Positions 17,608 through 25,081 of a stretch of DNA of 64,000 nucleotides are shown here, in pieces (position 1 is the first letter of the stretch; every line of letters begins with the position of its first letter). Position numbers and translations under genes: made by a program. The stretch covers positions 434,001 to 498,000 of the forward strand of contig QEKJ01000001.1 of assembly GCA_003096535.1 (NCBI GenBank). Reading direction: 5' to 3'. The notes beneath the pieces were generated by a model. That model saw only the letters and a list, made by a program, of their open reading frames with translations. It was not told the DNA's origin and did not search any database. Origin of the DNA: Agathobaculum butyriciproducens (GTDB lineage Bacteria; Bacillota; Clostridia; Oscillospirales; Butyricicoccaceae).

Positions 17608-18651
17608 ATGCTCGCTTACACTTATCGAAAACAGGGTGAGTTTGCCCTGCAGAACAAGCCGGAACCCGTTCTCACGCATGCAGGAGACGCGGTGGTGCGC
17701 GTTACCATGTCGAGCATCTGCACGAGCGATCTGCACATCAAGCACGGCTCGGTGCCGCGTGCCGTCCCCGGTATTACGGTCGGCCATGAGATGGTCGGCG
17801 TAGTCGAGCAGGTCGGTTCGGCAGTCAAAACCGTCAAGCCCGGCGACCGTGTAGCCGTCAACGTGGAGACGTTCTGCGGACACTGCTTTTTCTGTCAGCA
17901 CGGCTTTGTCAACAACTGCACTGATCCCAACGGCGGCTGGGCACTCGGCTGCCGGATTGACGGCGGTCAGGCGGAGTACGTCCGCGTGCCGTATGCCGAT
18001 CAGGGTCTGACTGTCATTCCCGACCGGGTTTCCGACCGGCAGGCGCTGTTTGCCGGCGATGTACTCGCCACCGGCTACTGGGCAGCCAGGATTTCCGAGA
18101 TCCGGCAGGGCGACACCGTGCTTATCCTCGGTGCCGGACCCACCGGCATCTGCACCATGCTGTGCGCCATGCTGCATCACCCGCACAGGATCATCATCTG
18201 TGACCCCGATCCGGCGCGGCTGCGCTTTGTGCGCGAGCACTATCCGGATGTGCTGACCATCACGCCCGAGCACGCGCAGGAGTTTGTGCAGCTCAACAGC
18301 CCGCACGGTGGCGCGGATGTGGTCTGCGAAGTGGCAGGCTCGGACGACAGCTTCCGTCTCGCGTGGGAGTGCGCCCGACCGAATGCGATCGTCTCGATTG
18401 TTGCACTGTACGACAAGCCGCAGACGCTTCCGCTGCCCGATATGTACGGCAAGAACCTCACGTTCAAGACCGGCGGCGTGGATGGCTGCGACACCGCAGA
18501 AATCCTGCGGCTGATCGAGTGCGGTCAGCTGGATACCACACCGCTCATCACGCATATTTTCCCGCTGAATGAGATCGAAGCGGCGTACGATCTGTTTGAG
18601 AAGCGCCGCGACGGGGTCATGAAGGTGGCAATTACGCCGCCGGAAAAATAA
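17608..18651 (+). CDS. Zinc-dependent medium-chain alcohol/polyol dehydrogenase
   Basis: A 347-residue medium-chain dehydrogenase. The catalytic zinc site has Cys38 (ICTSDLH), GHE near 60-62 and a Glu/Asp later. The structural zinc site is CGHCFFCQHGFVNNC (about 91-105). The Rossmann loop is ILGAGPTG (about 172-179) and the domain ends DGVMKVAITP. It oxidises or reduces a secondary alcohol or polyol with NAD(P); the substrate cannot be fixed from sequence. It has its own promoter and a bidirectional terminator. It reads toward the hydrogenase gene, and a redox link between the two is only inference. Confidence 0.88.
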   Translation: MLAYTYRKQGEFALQNKPEPVLTHAGDAVVRVTMSSICTSDLHIKHGSVPRAVPGITVGHEMVGVVEQVGSAVKTVKPGDRVAVNVETFCGHCFFCQHGFVNNCTDPNGGWALGCRIDGGQAEYVRVPYADQGLTVIPDRVSDRQALFAGDVLATGYWAARISEIRQGDTVLILGAGPTGICTMLCAMLHHPHRIIICDPDPARLRFVREHYPDVLTITPEHAQEFVQLNSPHGGADVVCEVAGSDDSFRLAWECARPNAIVSIVALYDKPQTLPLPDMYGKNLTFKTGGVDGCDTAEILRLIECGQLDTTPLITHIFPLNEIEAAYDLFEKRRDGVMKVAITPPEK

Positions 18652-18652
18652 T

Positions 18653-18706
18653 TGAGGATTGAAAATGGAGAATGGGCCACATGGTTTACCATTCTCCATT
18701 CCGCAC
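18653..18706. repeat. Small inverted repeat (AATGGAGAATGG/CCATTCTCCATT)
   Basis: ATTGAAAATGGAGAATGG is followed 12 bp later by its reverse complement CCATTCTCCATT. Related words border the repeat at 36727-36876. It looks like a short dispersed palindrome of unknown role. Confidence 0.6.
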
Positions 18707-18717
18707 CAATACAGCAG

Positions 18718-18752
18718 AAAAGCCACCGTATCATCCGATACGGTGGCTTTTA
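18718..18752. terminator. Bidirectional terminator between alcohol dehydrogenase and hydrogenase
   Basis: A perfect 11-bp stem (GCCACCGTATC/GATACGGTGGC) with AAA on the left and TTTT on the right serves the convergent genes on both sides. Confidence 0.88.
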
Positions 18753-18763
18753 TAGCATTATTT

Positions 18764-20293
18764 TTAATCAACCAGCTTATCCAGCTCGGCAACATGATGC
18801 GTGCCGGTCGCGGTCTGGTGCTCCGCCTGCTTGGCGTACAGACCGACCACGGTCGCGGACTTCTTGATGGACTGCATCGTGCCTGCACCGGCTACACAGC
18901 CGCCCGGGCATGCCATGCCTTCGAGCAGATAACCGTTGTACTTGCCGGCCTTGGCGGCCATCAGCAGCTTGCGGCAGTCGCGCAGACCCTCGGCGTTGGC
19001 GACCTTGATCTCGCGGTCCGGGTATTTCTCGTTGATGACGTTGACAACGGCCTTGGCTACGCCGCCGGATACCGCAAAGTTACGGCCGTCCGTGGATGCA
19101 TCGTTGATGCCGTGCGGGTCCTCCTTGAGAGTTTCCACGTCGATATGGCGTGCGGCGAAAATGCCTGCCATCTCCTCGAACGTCAGCACGAAATCGACCT
19201 CGCTTCGTACATCCGAACGCATTGCTTCGAGCTTCTTTGCCGCGCACGGGCCGATAAACGCAACCTTTGCGCCCGGCTGATGGTGCTTGACCAGTCGAGC
19301 GGTCAGCGTCATCGGCGTGAGGGCCATCGAGATGCAGTTGGCCTGTTCCGGGAACAGCTTCTTTGCCATCATCGACCACGCCGGACAGCAGGAAGTCGCC
19401 ATGAACGGCAGCTTCTCCGGTACTTCCTCTACGAAGTCCTCGGCCTCCTGTGCGGCGCACAGGTCAGCGCCGATGGCAACCTCGATAATATCGGCAAAGC
19501 CGAGGCGCTTCATCGCGGCACGCAGCTTGCCCGGTGTCATCTTCGGGCCGAACTGGCCGACAAACGCCGGTGCGACAGCGGCGTAGACACGCTCGCCCGC
19601 CTGAATGGCGCGGATCATCTGGAAAATCTGCGATTTATCGGCAATCGCGCCGAACGGGCAGTTTACAAGGCACTGGCCGCAGGAAACGCACTTCTCATAA
19701 TCAATATCGGCTCTGCCATTGCAGTCGCTGTGGATGGCATCCATGCCGCAGGCTGCCGCGCACGGGCGCTCCTGACGGATGATGGCGTGATACTGACAGA
19801 CATCCATGCAGCGGCCGCACTTGATGCACTTCTCCTGATCGATAACAGAACGGCCGTTGAAGCGGTCGAGCGATACTGCGCCCTTGGGACATACCTCAAC
19901 GCACGGATGCGCCATGCAGCCCTGACATGCGTCCGTAACCATGACCTCATTTTCCTTGCAGGCGTGGCATGCGAACTTGATGACGTTGATGAGCGGCGGC
20001 GTGTAGTAGGTTTCCTCGCGGGTGGCAGCCTCGATGTTGTCGGACAGCGGCGCGTGCTCGGCAGCACTGCGGCACGGCAGACCCATCGCCAGACGCAGAC
20101 GTTCGCCGACGATAGCGCGCTCGAGGAAAATATCGTTGCGGATATTGCCCACTTCGCCCGGCATGATGTCGAACGGCAGTGCTTCGATGCGGCGGTCGGT
20201 CGGCCACTCCGTATGGTACGCCATACGGGCAACCTCGGTGAAAATGCGGTGGCGGATCTCCTGAATACGGGTTTCTACACCTCTCATAGCCAT
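18764..20293 (-). CDS. [FeFe] hydrogenase, monomeric group B type
   Basis: A 509-residue iron-only hydrogenase that should evolve or take up H2 with ferredoxin. The N-terminal part (about 105-230) has many Fe-S cysteines (CHAC, CQGCMAHPCVEVCP, CIKCGRCMDVC, CAAAC, CVSCGQCLVNCP). The H-cluster motifs are TSCCPAW, GPCAAKK and EGMACPGGCVAGAG. TSCCP in place of the TSCSP of group A points to group B, whose roles are less clear. Start: MAMRG after GGAGG. A promoter at 20396-20423 and an operator-like palindrome precede it. No maturation genes hydEFG are in the window. Confidence 0.92.
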   Translation of the reverse strand: MAMRGVETRIQEIRHRIFTEVARMAYHTEWPTDRRIEALPFDIMPGEVGNIRNDIFLERAIVGERLRLAMGLPCRSAAEHAPLSDNIEAATREETYYTPPLINVIKFACHACKENEVMVTDACQGCMAHPCVEVCPKGAVSLDRFNGRSVIDQEKCIKCGRCMDVCQYHAIIRQERPCAAACGMDAIHSDCNGRADIDYEKCVSCGQCLVNCPFGAIADKSQIFQMIRAIQAGERVYAAVAPAFVGQFGPKMTPGKLRAAMKRLGFADIIEVAIGADLCAAQEAEDFVEEVPEKLPFMATSCCPAWSMMAKKLFPEQANCISMALTPMTLTARLVKHHQPGAKVAFIGPCAAKKLEAMRSDVRSEVDFVLTFEEMAGIFAARHIDVETLKEDPHGINDASTDGRNFAVSGGVAKAVVNVINEKYPDREIKVANAEGLRDCRKLLMAAKAGKYNGYLLEGMACPGGCVAGAGTMQSIKKSATVVGLYAKQAEHQTATGTHHVAELDKLVD

Positions 20294-20395
20294 AGTTTGT
20301 TTTATCCTCCTAATCCATATCGACCCGGAAAATCGGGTCGTCCCTGTCATACTATCTTGTGAGCGCTCCCGGCAGAGCGCACGAGTTCTTATAAC

Positions 20396-20423
20396 AGGAT
20401 ACCATAAACAGGGCTTTCTGCAA
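20396..20423 (-). promoter_or_regulatory. Probable promoter of the hydrogenase gene
   Basis: TTGCAG (20423-20418), 16 nt, TATCCT (20401-20396) on the minus strand, about 100 nt before the ATG. This is a medium-quality match. Confidence 0.5.
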
Positions 20424-20442
20424 AGGGTATTTGTAGATTTTT

Positions 20443-20459
20443 TAACAATTACTTTGTTA
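20443..20459. promoter_or_regulatory. Operator-like palindrome upstream of the hydrogenase promoter
   Basis: TAACAA-N5-TTGTTA is a perfect 6-bp inverted repeat, 20 bp upstream of the hydrogenase -35. The half-sites resemble those of Rex (TTGTTA...TAACAA) but in everted order, so Rex cannot be claimed. A redox-related regulator is plausible for this gene. Confidence 0.4.
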
Positions 20460-20706
20460 CAATTTTACCTGTGTTTTTTGGGCATTCTGTTGAAAAACAA
20501 CGCGCAGACGGACAGGTGTCTTTCTATCCCTTGCAAAATCGAAGGTTTTACGCTTGACGAAAAGCGAGAAGTACGCTCTGCGGCGCGCGGGAACGGTGCC
20601 CACTAACACATTTATGTTATAATAAATTTATCCTCTCTGTCAGGATACGCAGTCCGCAATCGTATTATAGGTGAAGCAACGTTGCTTTCCAAAGGAGCTG
20701 AAACCA

Positions 20707-21198
20707 ATGAAACAATTTGACAGGGCAGACGCCGAACGTCTGGTGCAGACGTACTCCGACCTGATCCTGCGGCTGGCTTACACCTATTTGAAGTCAACCC
20801 ACGATGCTGAGGACATCTGCCAGAATATCTTCCTCAAGCTGCTGACCGGCGGTCAAACCTTTGACAGTCCGGCGCACGAAAAAGCGTGGATCATCCGCGC
20901 GACCGCCAACGCCTGCAAGGACAGCCTGCGCGCCGCGCACCGGCGCAATGTCGGTCTGGAAGCCGCTGCCGCGACACCCGCGCCTGCCGCACCGGATTCC
21001 GATGTGCTCGATGCGGTGATGGCGCTGCCGCGCAAATACCGTGAAGCAGTCTATCTGCACTACTACGAGGGCTATTCCGTGCGCGAAATCGCGTCTCTGC
21101 TCGGTCAGAGCGAGTCTGCCGTTTCCGCACACCTGAGCCGCGGGCGCAAAAGCCTGCGCACCACCTTGGGAGGGGATCTTTATGAACAGAGAGTATAA
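20707..21198 (+). CDS. ECF-type RNA polymerase sigma factor
   Basis: A 163-residue sigma-70 family factor with only regions 2 and 4. Region 2 (about 12-75) has LRLAYTYLKSTHDAEDICQNIFLKLL. Region 4 (about 100-155) has LPRKYREAVYLHYYEGYSVREIASLLGQSESAVSAHLSRGRKSLR, whose helix-turn-helix reads the -35. The ATG at 20707 follows AAAGGAG. The stop overlaps the next gene by 17 nt, the usual coupling of an ECF sigma with its regulator. The target regulon is unknown; the factor probably drives its own operon. Confidence 0.93.
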   Translation: MKQFDRADAERLVQTYSDLILRLAYTYLKSTHDAEDICQNIFLKLLTGGQTFDSPAHEKAWIIRATANACKDSLRAAHRRNVGLEAAAATPAPAAPDSDVLDAVMALPRKYREAVYLHYYEGYSVREIASLLGQSESAVSAHLSRGRKSLRTTLGGDLYEQRV

Positions 21199-22258
21199 CG
21201 ATAACAAAATGTATAATTCTGCACTGGACGAGCTGCGCTTCTCCGAAGAAGCGAAAAGCCGCATGGTCGATCGCCTGATGGCCGCCGCCGAGCAGCCGGA
21301 GCAGCCGGTTGCCATTCATCGTGTACGCCGTTTTCCGCGCATCGCGGCGGTCGGCGTGGCTGCCGCTCTGGTGCTGAGCATCGGTGCGGGTGCAACAGGC
21401 GTATTCAAGTCCGCGAGCGACGCATTTGCCGGCGTATTCGGTCCAACAGCAGACACCGAAATCATCGACCAGATCGGCCGCCCAATCGGCGCGAGCGATA
21501 CGGCGGGCGGCGTGACCGTCACCGCGGATGCGATTCTGTTTGATGGCTACAACTACCTTATCTCCTACACGCTCGAAAAGGAGGACGGTTCGGCGTTCGA
21601 CTGCACGAAAAACCCGGATACCGGTCTGCTGAATGTGTACTGGAATCGTGCAGACAGCAATATCGGCCTGAATGCGCAAGGCGCAATCGGCAGTAGCTAT
21701 TTCTATGACGAAAATCCGAATGATAATGCCATTCAGTATGTTGAAACCATGTCGTACACTGACGCAGTTACGACCGGTGGTACAGCAAAGATTATGCTCG
21801 GCGACCTGACAGCAGTAACTGATAACGGCGCTGAAACCAAAACCATCGCCGACGGTACCTGGCATCTCAAGTTCAAGCTGGAGGCCGATAACAGCGCGGT
21901 TGAACTGCCTGCCGGTCAGTCTATTCAAGTAGGTGGCAAAACCGCAACGATCAATAAAGTCCTGCTCTCGCCTATCGGCTATAACTTTGTCTACACGGTT
22001 GATGGCAAAGCACCGTTTGAGAATGCCGAAAGCGGTCAGGAACCCGCCAGCCACCGCGATACATGGGACGCATTTTCCGCAAAACTGCTTATCAATAAGA
22101 AGGACGGCACTGTAATCGACGTGCCAGGCAACGGCAGCAGCATGGACCCGCATGACGGCAAGACCGTCTGCACCCGCCAGGGCACGTTCGATACCATTCT
22201 CCCGCTTGATGAAGTGGCGTCCGTCACCATCGGTGATACTACGATTCCGGTAAAATAA
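21182..22258 (+). CDS. DUF4179-domain putative anti-sigma factor
   Basis: A 358-residue membrane protein encoded after and overlapping the sigma factor. The cytoplasmic N-terminus (1-60, ELRFSEEAKSRMVDRLMAAAE) is the likely sigma-binding part. One membrane helix follows (about 63-85, AAVGVAAALVLSIGAGATG), then a beta-rich extracytoplasmic DUF4179-type domain. The start at 21182 follows GGAGGGG. Anti-sigma function is inferred from the overlap and domain plan, which match other ECF/DUF4179 pairs in Clostridia. The signal it senses is unknown. Confidence 0.82.
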   Translation: MNREYNDNKMYNSALDELRFSEEAKSRMVDRLMAAAEQPEQPVAIHRVRRFPRIAAVGVAAALVLSIGAGATGVFKSASDAFAGVFGPTADTEIIDQIGRPIGASDTAGGVTVTADAILFDGYNYLISYTLEKEDGSAFDCTKNPDTGLLNVYWNRADSNIGLNAQGAIGSSYFYDENPNDNAIQYVETMSYTDAVTTGGTAKIMLGDLTAVTDNGAETKTIADGTWHLKFKLEADNSAVELPAGQSIQVGGKTATINKVLLSPIGYNFVYTVDGKAPFENAESGQEPASHRDTWDAFSAKLLINKKDGTVIDVPGNGSSMDPHDGKTVCTRQGTFDTILPLDEVASVTIGDTTIPVK

Positions 22259-22270
22259 TCGGCGGAGTGC

Positions 22271-22299
22271 TTGCATTATCGCAAGATCGGTGTTATACT
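22271..22299 (+). promoter_or_regulatory. Promoter of a short antisense-type RNA (RNA II-like)
   Basis: TTGCAT (22271-22276), 17 nt, TATACT (22294-22299), pointing rightward into a 65-nt stretch that ends at the terminator at 22335-22370. No ORF follows. Confidence 0.65.
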
Positions 22300-22305
22300 A
22301 TATTT

Positions 22306-22369
22306 AAACGATAACACATTATCCATAGGCGTGGAAAACCCCGGAGGGTGCATCCTCCGGGGTTTTCTA
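22306..22369 (+). ncRNA. Candidate RNA antitoxin of a par/Fst-like type I system
   Basis: The predicted RNA is about 64 nt, from the promoter at 22271-22299 to the shared terminator. It carries TAAACGATAAC (22305-22315) and TTATCCATAGGC (22319-22330). The same words, with one mismatch, occur on this strand at 22478-22488 and 22495-22506, exactly opposite the start codon and early codons of the small toxin ORF. The RNA is therefore complementary to the toxin mRNA in two blocks of about 11 nt plus the terminator stem. Size and layout match RNA II of plasmid pAD1 par (about 66 nt). Expression is not shown. Confidence 0.6.
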
Positions 22370-22370
22370 T
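22335..22370. terminator. Bidirectional terminator of the par-like locus
   Basis: AACCCCGGAGG/CCTCCGGGGTT, a perfect 11-bp stem with A-run on the left and TTTT on the right, ends both convergent transcripts. In pAD1 par the two RNAs also share a terminator. Confidence 0.85.
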
Positions 22371-22411
22371 TCCATTATACGGCGGCTTAAACCGGGGTTC
22401 TGGGAGTCACT

Positions 22412-22501
22412 TTACCTCCACTCATCGAACCACTTGCAGATGTAGTGTGCGACTACACTTGCCAAGATTGAGTAGATAAACGATAACGTATTGTTATCCA
22501 C
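22412..22501 (-). CDS. 29-residue hydrophobic peptide, candidate Fst-like type I toxin
   Basis: GTG at 22501 follows AAGGAGGT at 7 nt, a consensus ribosome site. The peptide begins VDNNTLSFIYSILASVV and ends AHYICKWFDEWR: one membrane helix (about 6-22) and a short charged, Trp-rich C-terminus, the plan of Fst/Ldr-like toxins. The mRNA starts near 22543. A CCCG-GCAA-CGGG hairpin sits right before the ribosome site and could hide it, as the 5' stem-loop does in fst. It ends about 205 nt later at the shared terminator. Such peptides damage the membrane when freed from their RNA antitoxin. Toxicity here is inference. Confidence 0.6.
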   Translation of the reverse strand: MDNNTLSFIYSILASVVAHYICKWFDEWR

Positions 22502-22549
22502 AGGCTGCACCTCCTTCCCGTTGCCGGGACTCGGTAAAGCAACAAGTTT

Positions 22550-22587
22550 ATTATACCATACCGCCGTTTATTCGACAAGATTCGACA
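22550..22587 (-). promoter_or_regulatory. Toxin promoter with two Spo0A-box-like repeats
   Basis: TTGTCG (22578-22573), 17 nt, TATAAT (22555-22550) on the minus strand. TTCGACA occurs at 22571-22577 and 22581-22587 on the plus strand, 10 bp apart; its complement TGTCGAA is the Spo0A box core. One box covers the -35. Confidence 0.65.
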
Positions 22588-22603
22588 AAATGCACCGTAA
22601 AGT

Positions 22604-22639
22604 AAAAAGACCGATGAACCAAGGTTCATCGGTCTTTCT
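22604..22639. terminator. Terminator of the SLH-protein gene
   Basis: GACCGATGAACC/GGTTCATCGGTC is a perfect 12-bp stem with A-rich left and T-rich right flanks, eight nucleotides beyond the stop of the SLH gene. Confidence 0.85.
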
Positions 22640-22646
22640 CTTATCT

Positions 22647-24917
22647 TCAGATCGTCGTCAGCAGCTTTGCGAACTCCGCACGGGTGAACGTACCCTGCGG
22701 CTTGATCGTGCCGTCGCTGAAGCCCTGCACCAAACCCTTCTGCATACACAGTGCAACCGCATTTCGGCGGTCCGCCGAGATAGAGCCTGCGTCCTTGACA
22801 GACGCCAGCGTCTGTGCGGTTTCGGCATCACTCATGGCCGCAGTGCCGTCCGCCTGCAGCAGATTTGCAAAAAGCTGCATCGCATCCTCGCGAGTCATGG
22901 CAGCCGTCGGCCGGAAGTTATCGCTCAGGCCCTCGAGCAGACCGTTTGCATACACCGCGCTGACCGCATCCGAGTACCACTCGCCTGCGCGAACGCCTGC
23001 GGGCAGTGCGCCGCTGCCAGACAGACCGCGCTGACGCGCGATGGTCGTGCAGACTTCGGCCGCCGTGATCTTATCGTTCGGACGGAATTTACCGTTCGCG
23101 CCGGTCATCAGCTTGCGTTCGGTCACTGTATTGATATACTGCAGTGCCCAGCAGGTACTGCTTACATCGCTGTAGCCGGTCGCAGCAGCCGAAACTTTGG
23201 GCGAATACGACGTCATCAACGCCTTATAGCACGCGCTGTTCCGGTTCAGTACATCGGAAAGCTGCTCAAACGTCAGCAGATATTCCTCTGTATAAGCTCG
23301 GCGGGAAGCGCTCTCGTATTCGTTGTAAAAATAGGTTACGCCTTTCGTGCTGATGCGCGGATAGCTGTACAGATAAATCGCATGATCGTCCGGCAGCAGC
23401 TTCTTGACCGTCTCGATGTAGTCACCGGTCAGCAGGTCGTTCAGTGTGTACTGCGTGCCGGTGTGCAGATCAAACGCCAGACAGTTATTCCATACCGACG
23501 AACCGGCGCCTTTGCCGCTCTCGCAGTTGGCCCAGACAACGAGCACCGAGCCTTCCACGGACGCACCGTAGCTGCCCTCGAGCGCATCATACTCGGCGGT
23601 AACGGACGGTCCCTTGAGGAAAAACGAGCGGATTTCGCTGTTGATGGTGTTCTGCACCTTTTTGTCGCTCAGGCCGCTGATCTCCGGAAAATCGACATCC
23701 CATCCATGCTCCGTGCCGTCCTGCTGATAGCCCATGAACTTTTCGTAATGCACGGTCTTTGCAGTGATGCCGCCGCCAAGGTCGAACGACTTCGGCTGCT
23801 CGAACAGCGTTTTGCCGCTGCGCAGATCAATATACTTACGGGTGTCGTCCTGCGTGACGCAGACCACGTTTTCGGTCAGAATGGTCGGGTTCTCCGCCTC
23901 TTTAACGGATGCTGCAAAGCCGCCGTTCTTGCGGAAGAAAATCAGTGTGCCGTCTGCGGTGTTGTGCCACGACAGACCGTAGCGCAGCTCGGAGAAGCCG
24001 CTGATGTAGCTCAGTGTGCGGTAAGACAGGCTGCCGCCCGCATCCACCGCGGAAACCGAACCGTCCTCACTGCGGGCCGCGTACAGACCCTCGCCCATGT
24101 AGGACAGATAGTAATACGTCGGTGCCGTCAGCAGCTTGCCGGTGGTATCCATAATGCCCCAGCGGTTGATCTGACGAACCATTGCTTCGCCGTCATGGAA
24201 CTCCGAAATGGTGTTGTACAGAAACTCGGTCAGCAGTTTGCCCTCCGAGAGCGAATACAGTGCCTGATTGGTGCCGTTGGTGACGACCACCGTGCTCTCG
24301 CCGTAAATCGTCATGTAGGAAGGCGTTACGTCATTCGGCAGAGTGTACAGCACCGTGCCCTTGGTGTCGATCGCCTGATAATCGCCGTCCTGCGTCTGCA
24401 CAAGCGTTCTGCCGTTTGAGAAGGCACCGGCCTTACGGTAGCTGCCCGAAAAGGCAGTCGAACCATCCTGCTTGACATAGGAATACAGCCCGGTATCCGC
24501 ATTTCTGCACAGCAGCAGTCCGTCCTCAAAGAAGCCGACCGCGCCCGGATATGAGCCAATGCGCTTGCCGTCAGTCGCATAATACACGCTGTAGTCAGTG
24601 TAACGATACGCAACCATCGTATCCGAAAAATCCACCGAAACCGGCGAATCCGTGTATGCAATGACGAGCTTGCCCGTGCGGTCGATCACCGCCGTCTGCC
24701 ACTGCTCGTTTTCTACGGCAGCGAGTCCGCAGTCCGCGAAATCGCCTGCCTGTGCGTAAGCAAACGGAAGCACGGTCATGCCGTCCTCATCCAGATAGCC
24801 TGCGCGTGTCACGCCGTCAATGTCGGTGTACTCTGCCGGAAAAATGGTGCCGGCCGCCGCCGCACTCACCAGCATCACACACGCAACCGCCAGCGCGGAA
24901 AGTGTTTTTTTGAACAT
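22647..24917 (-). CDS. Secreted WG-repeat, RsiV/DUF3298-like and SLH-domain protein
   Basis: A 756-residue exported protein. The ATG at 24917 follows AGGTGA; the GTG three codons upstream has no ribosome site. A signal peptide (about 1-24, ending SAAAAG) is followed by WG-type beta repeats (about 28-340, with VIDRTGKLV, AIDTKGTV and IMDTTGKLL). A DUF3298/PdaC-like region (about 370-560, HGWDVDFPEISGLSD) precedes three SLH domains (about 575-756, YSDVSSTCWALQYIN, WYSDAVSAVYANGLLEG). SLH domains bind pyruvylated wall polymers, so the protein should sit on the cell wall. The ligand of the WG part is unknown. It has its own promoter and terminator. Confidence 0.87.
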   Translation of the reverse strand: MFKKTLSALAVACVMLVSAAAAGTIFPAEYTDIDGVTRAGYLDEDGMTVLPFAYAQAGDFADCGLAAVENEQWQTAVIDRTGKLVIAYTDSPVSVDFSDTMVAYRYTDYSVYYATDGKRIGSYPGAVGFFEDGLLLCRNADTGLYSYVKQDGSTAFSGSYRKAGAFSNGRTLVQTQDGDYQAIDTKGTVLYTLPNDVTPSYMTIYGESTVVVTNGTNQALYSLSEGKLLTEFLYNTISEFHDGEAMVRQINRWGIMDTTGKLLTAPTYYYLSYMGEGLYAARSEDGSVSAVDAGGSLSYRTLSYISGFSELRYGLSWHNTADGTLIFFRKNGGFAASVKEAENPTILTENVVCVTQDDTRKYIDLRSGKTLFEQPKSFDLGGGITAKTVHYEKFMGYQQDGTEHGWDVDFPEISGLSDKKVQNTINSEIRSFFLKGPSVTAEYDALEGSYGASVEGSVLVVWANCESGKGAGSSVWNNCLAFDLHTGTQYTLNDLLTGDYIETVKKLLPDDHAIYLYSYPRISTKGVTYFYNEYESASRRAYTEEYLLTFEQLSDVLNRNSACYKALMTSYSPKVSAAATGYSDVSSTCWALQYINTVTERKLMTGANGKFRPNDKITAAEVCTTIARQRGLSGSGALPAGVRAGEWYSDAVSAVYANGLLEGLSDNFRPTAAMTREDAMQLFANLLQADGTAAMSDAETAQTLASVKDAGSISADRRNAVALCMQKGLVQGFSDGTIKPQGTFTRAEFAKLLTTI

Positions 24918-24975
24918 ATGCTTCACCTGTATATTGTGTAAAGTTCTCTATCCTTGTTATTCTTATACAATATAC

Positions 24976-25004
24976 ATTATAAGCAATCACGCACGCTCAT
25001 ACAA
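24976..25004 (-). promoter_or_regulatory. Promoter of the SLH-protein gene
   Basis: TTGTAT (25004-24999), 17 nt, TATAAT (24981-24976) on the minus strand, about 60 nt before the ATG. Confidence 0.7.
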
Positions 25005-25044
25005 GGTCAGGCGGCAAAGTGTAACAATGGTGAAACAACCCGCC

Positions 25045-25070
25045 GGAATGTTACGATTATGTTACATTCC
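25045..25070. repeat. Inverted repeat downstream of the recombinase gene
   Basis: GGAATGTTAC and GTTACATTCC flank a six-base centre; nine of ten pairs match. No U-run follows. It lies 12 bp past the recombinase stop and could be an operator, a weak terminator or a recombination site; the sequence cannot decide. Confidence 0.45.
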
Positions 25071-25081
25071 CAGAATGCACA

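Noticed and set aside
20443-20459. Rex operator
   Set aside because: The half-sites TAACAA and TTGTTA are in the reverse order to the Rex consensus, so I list only an unassigned palindrome.
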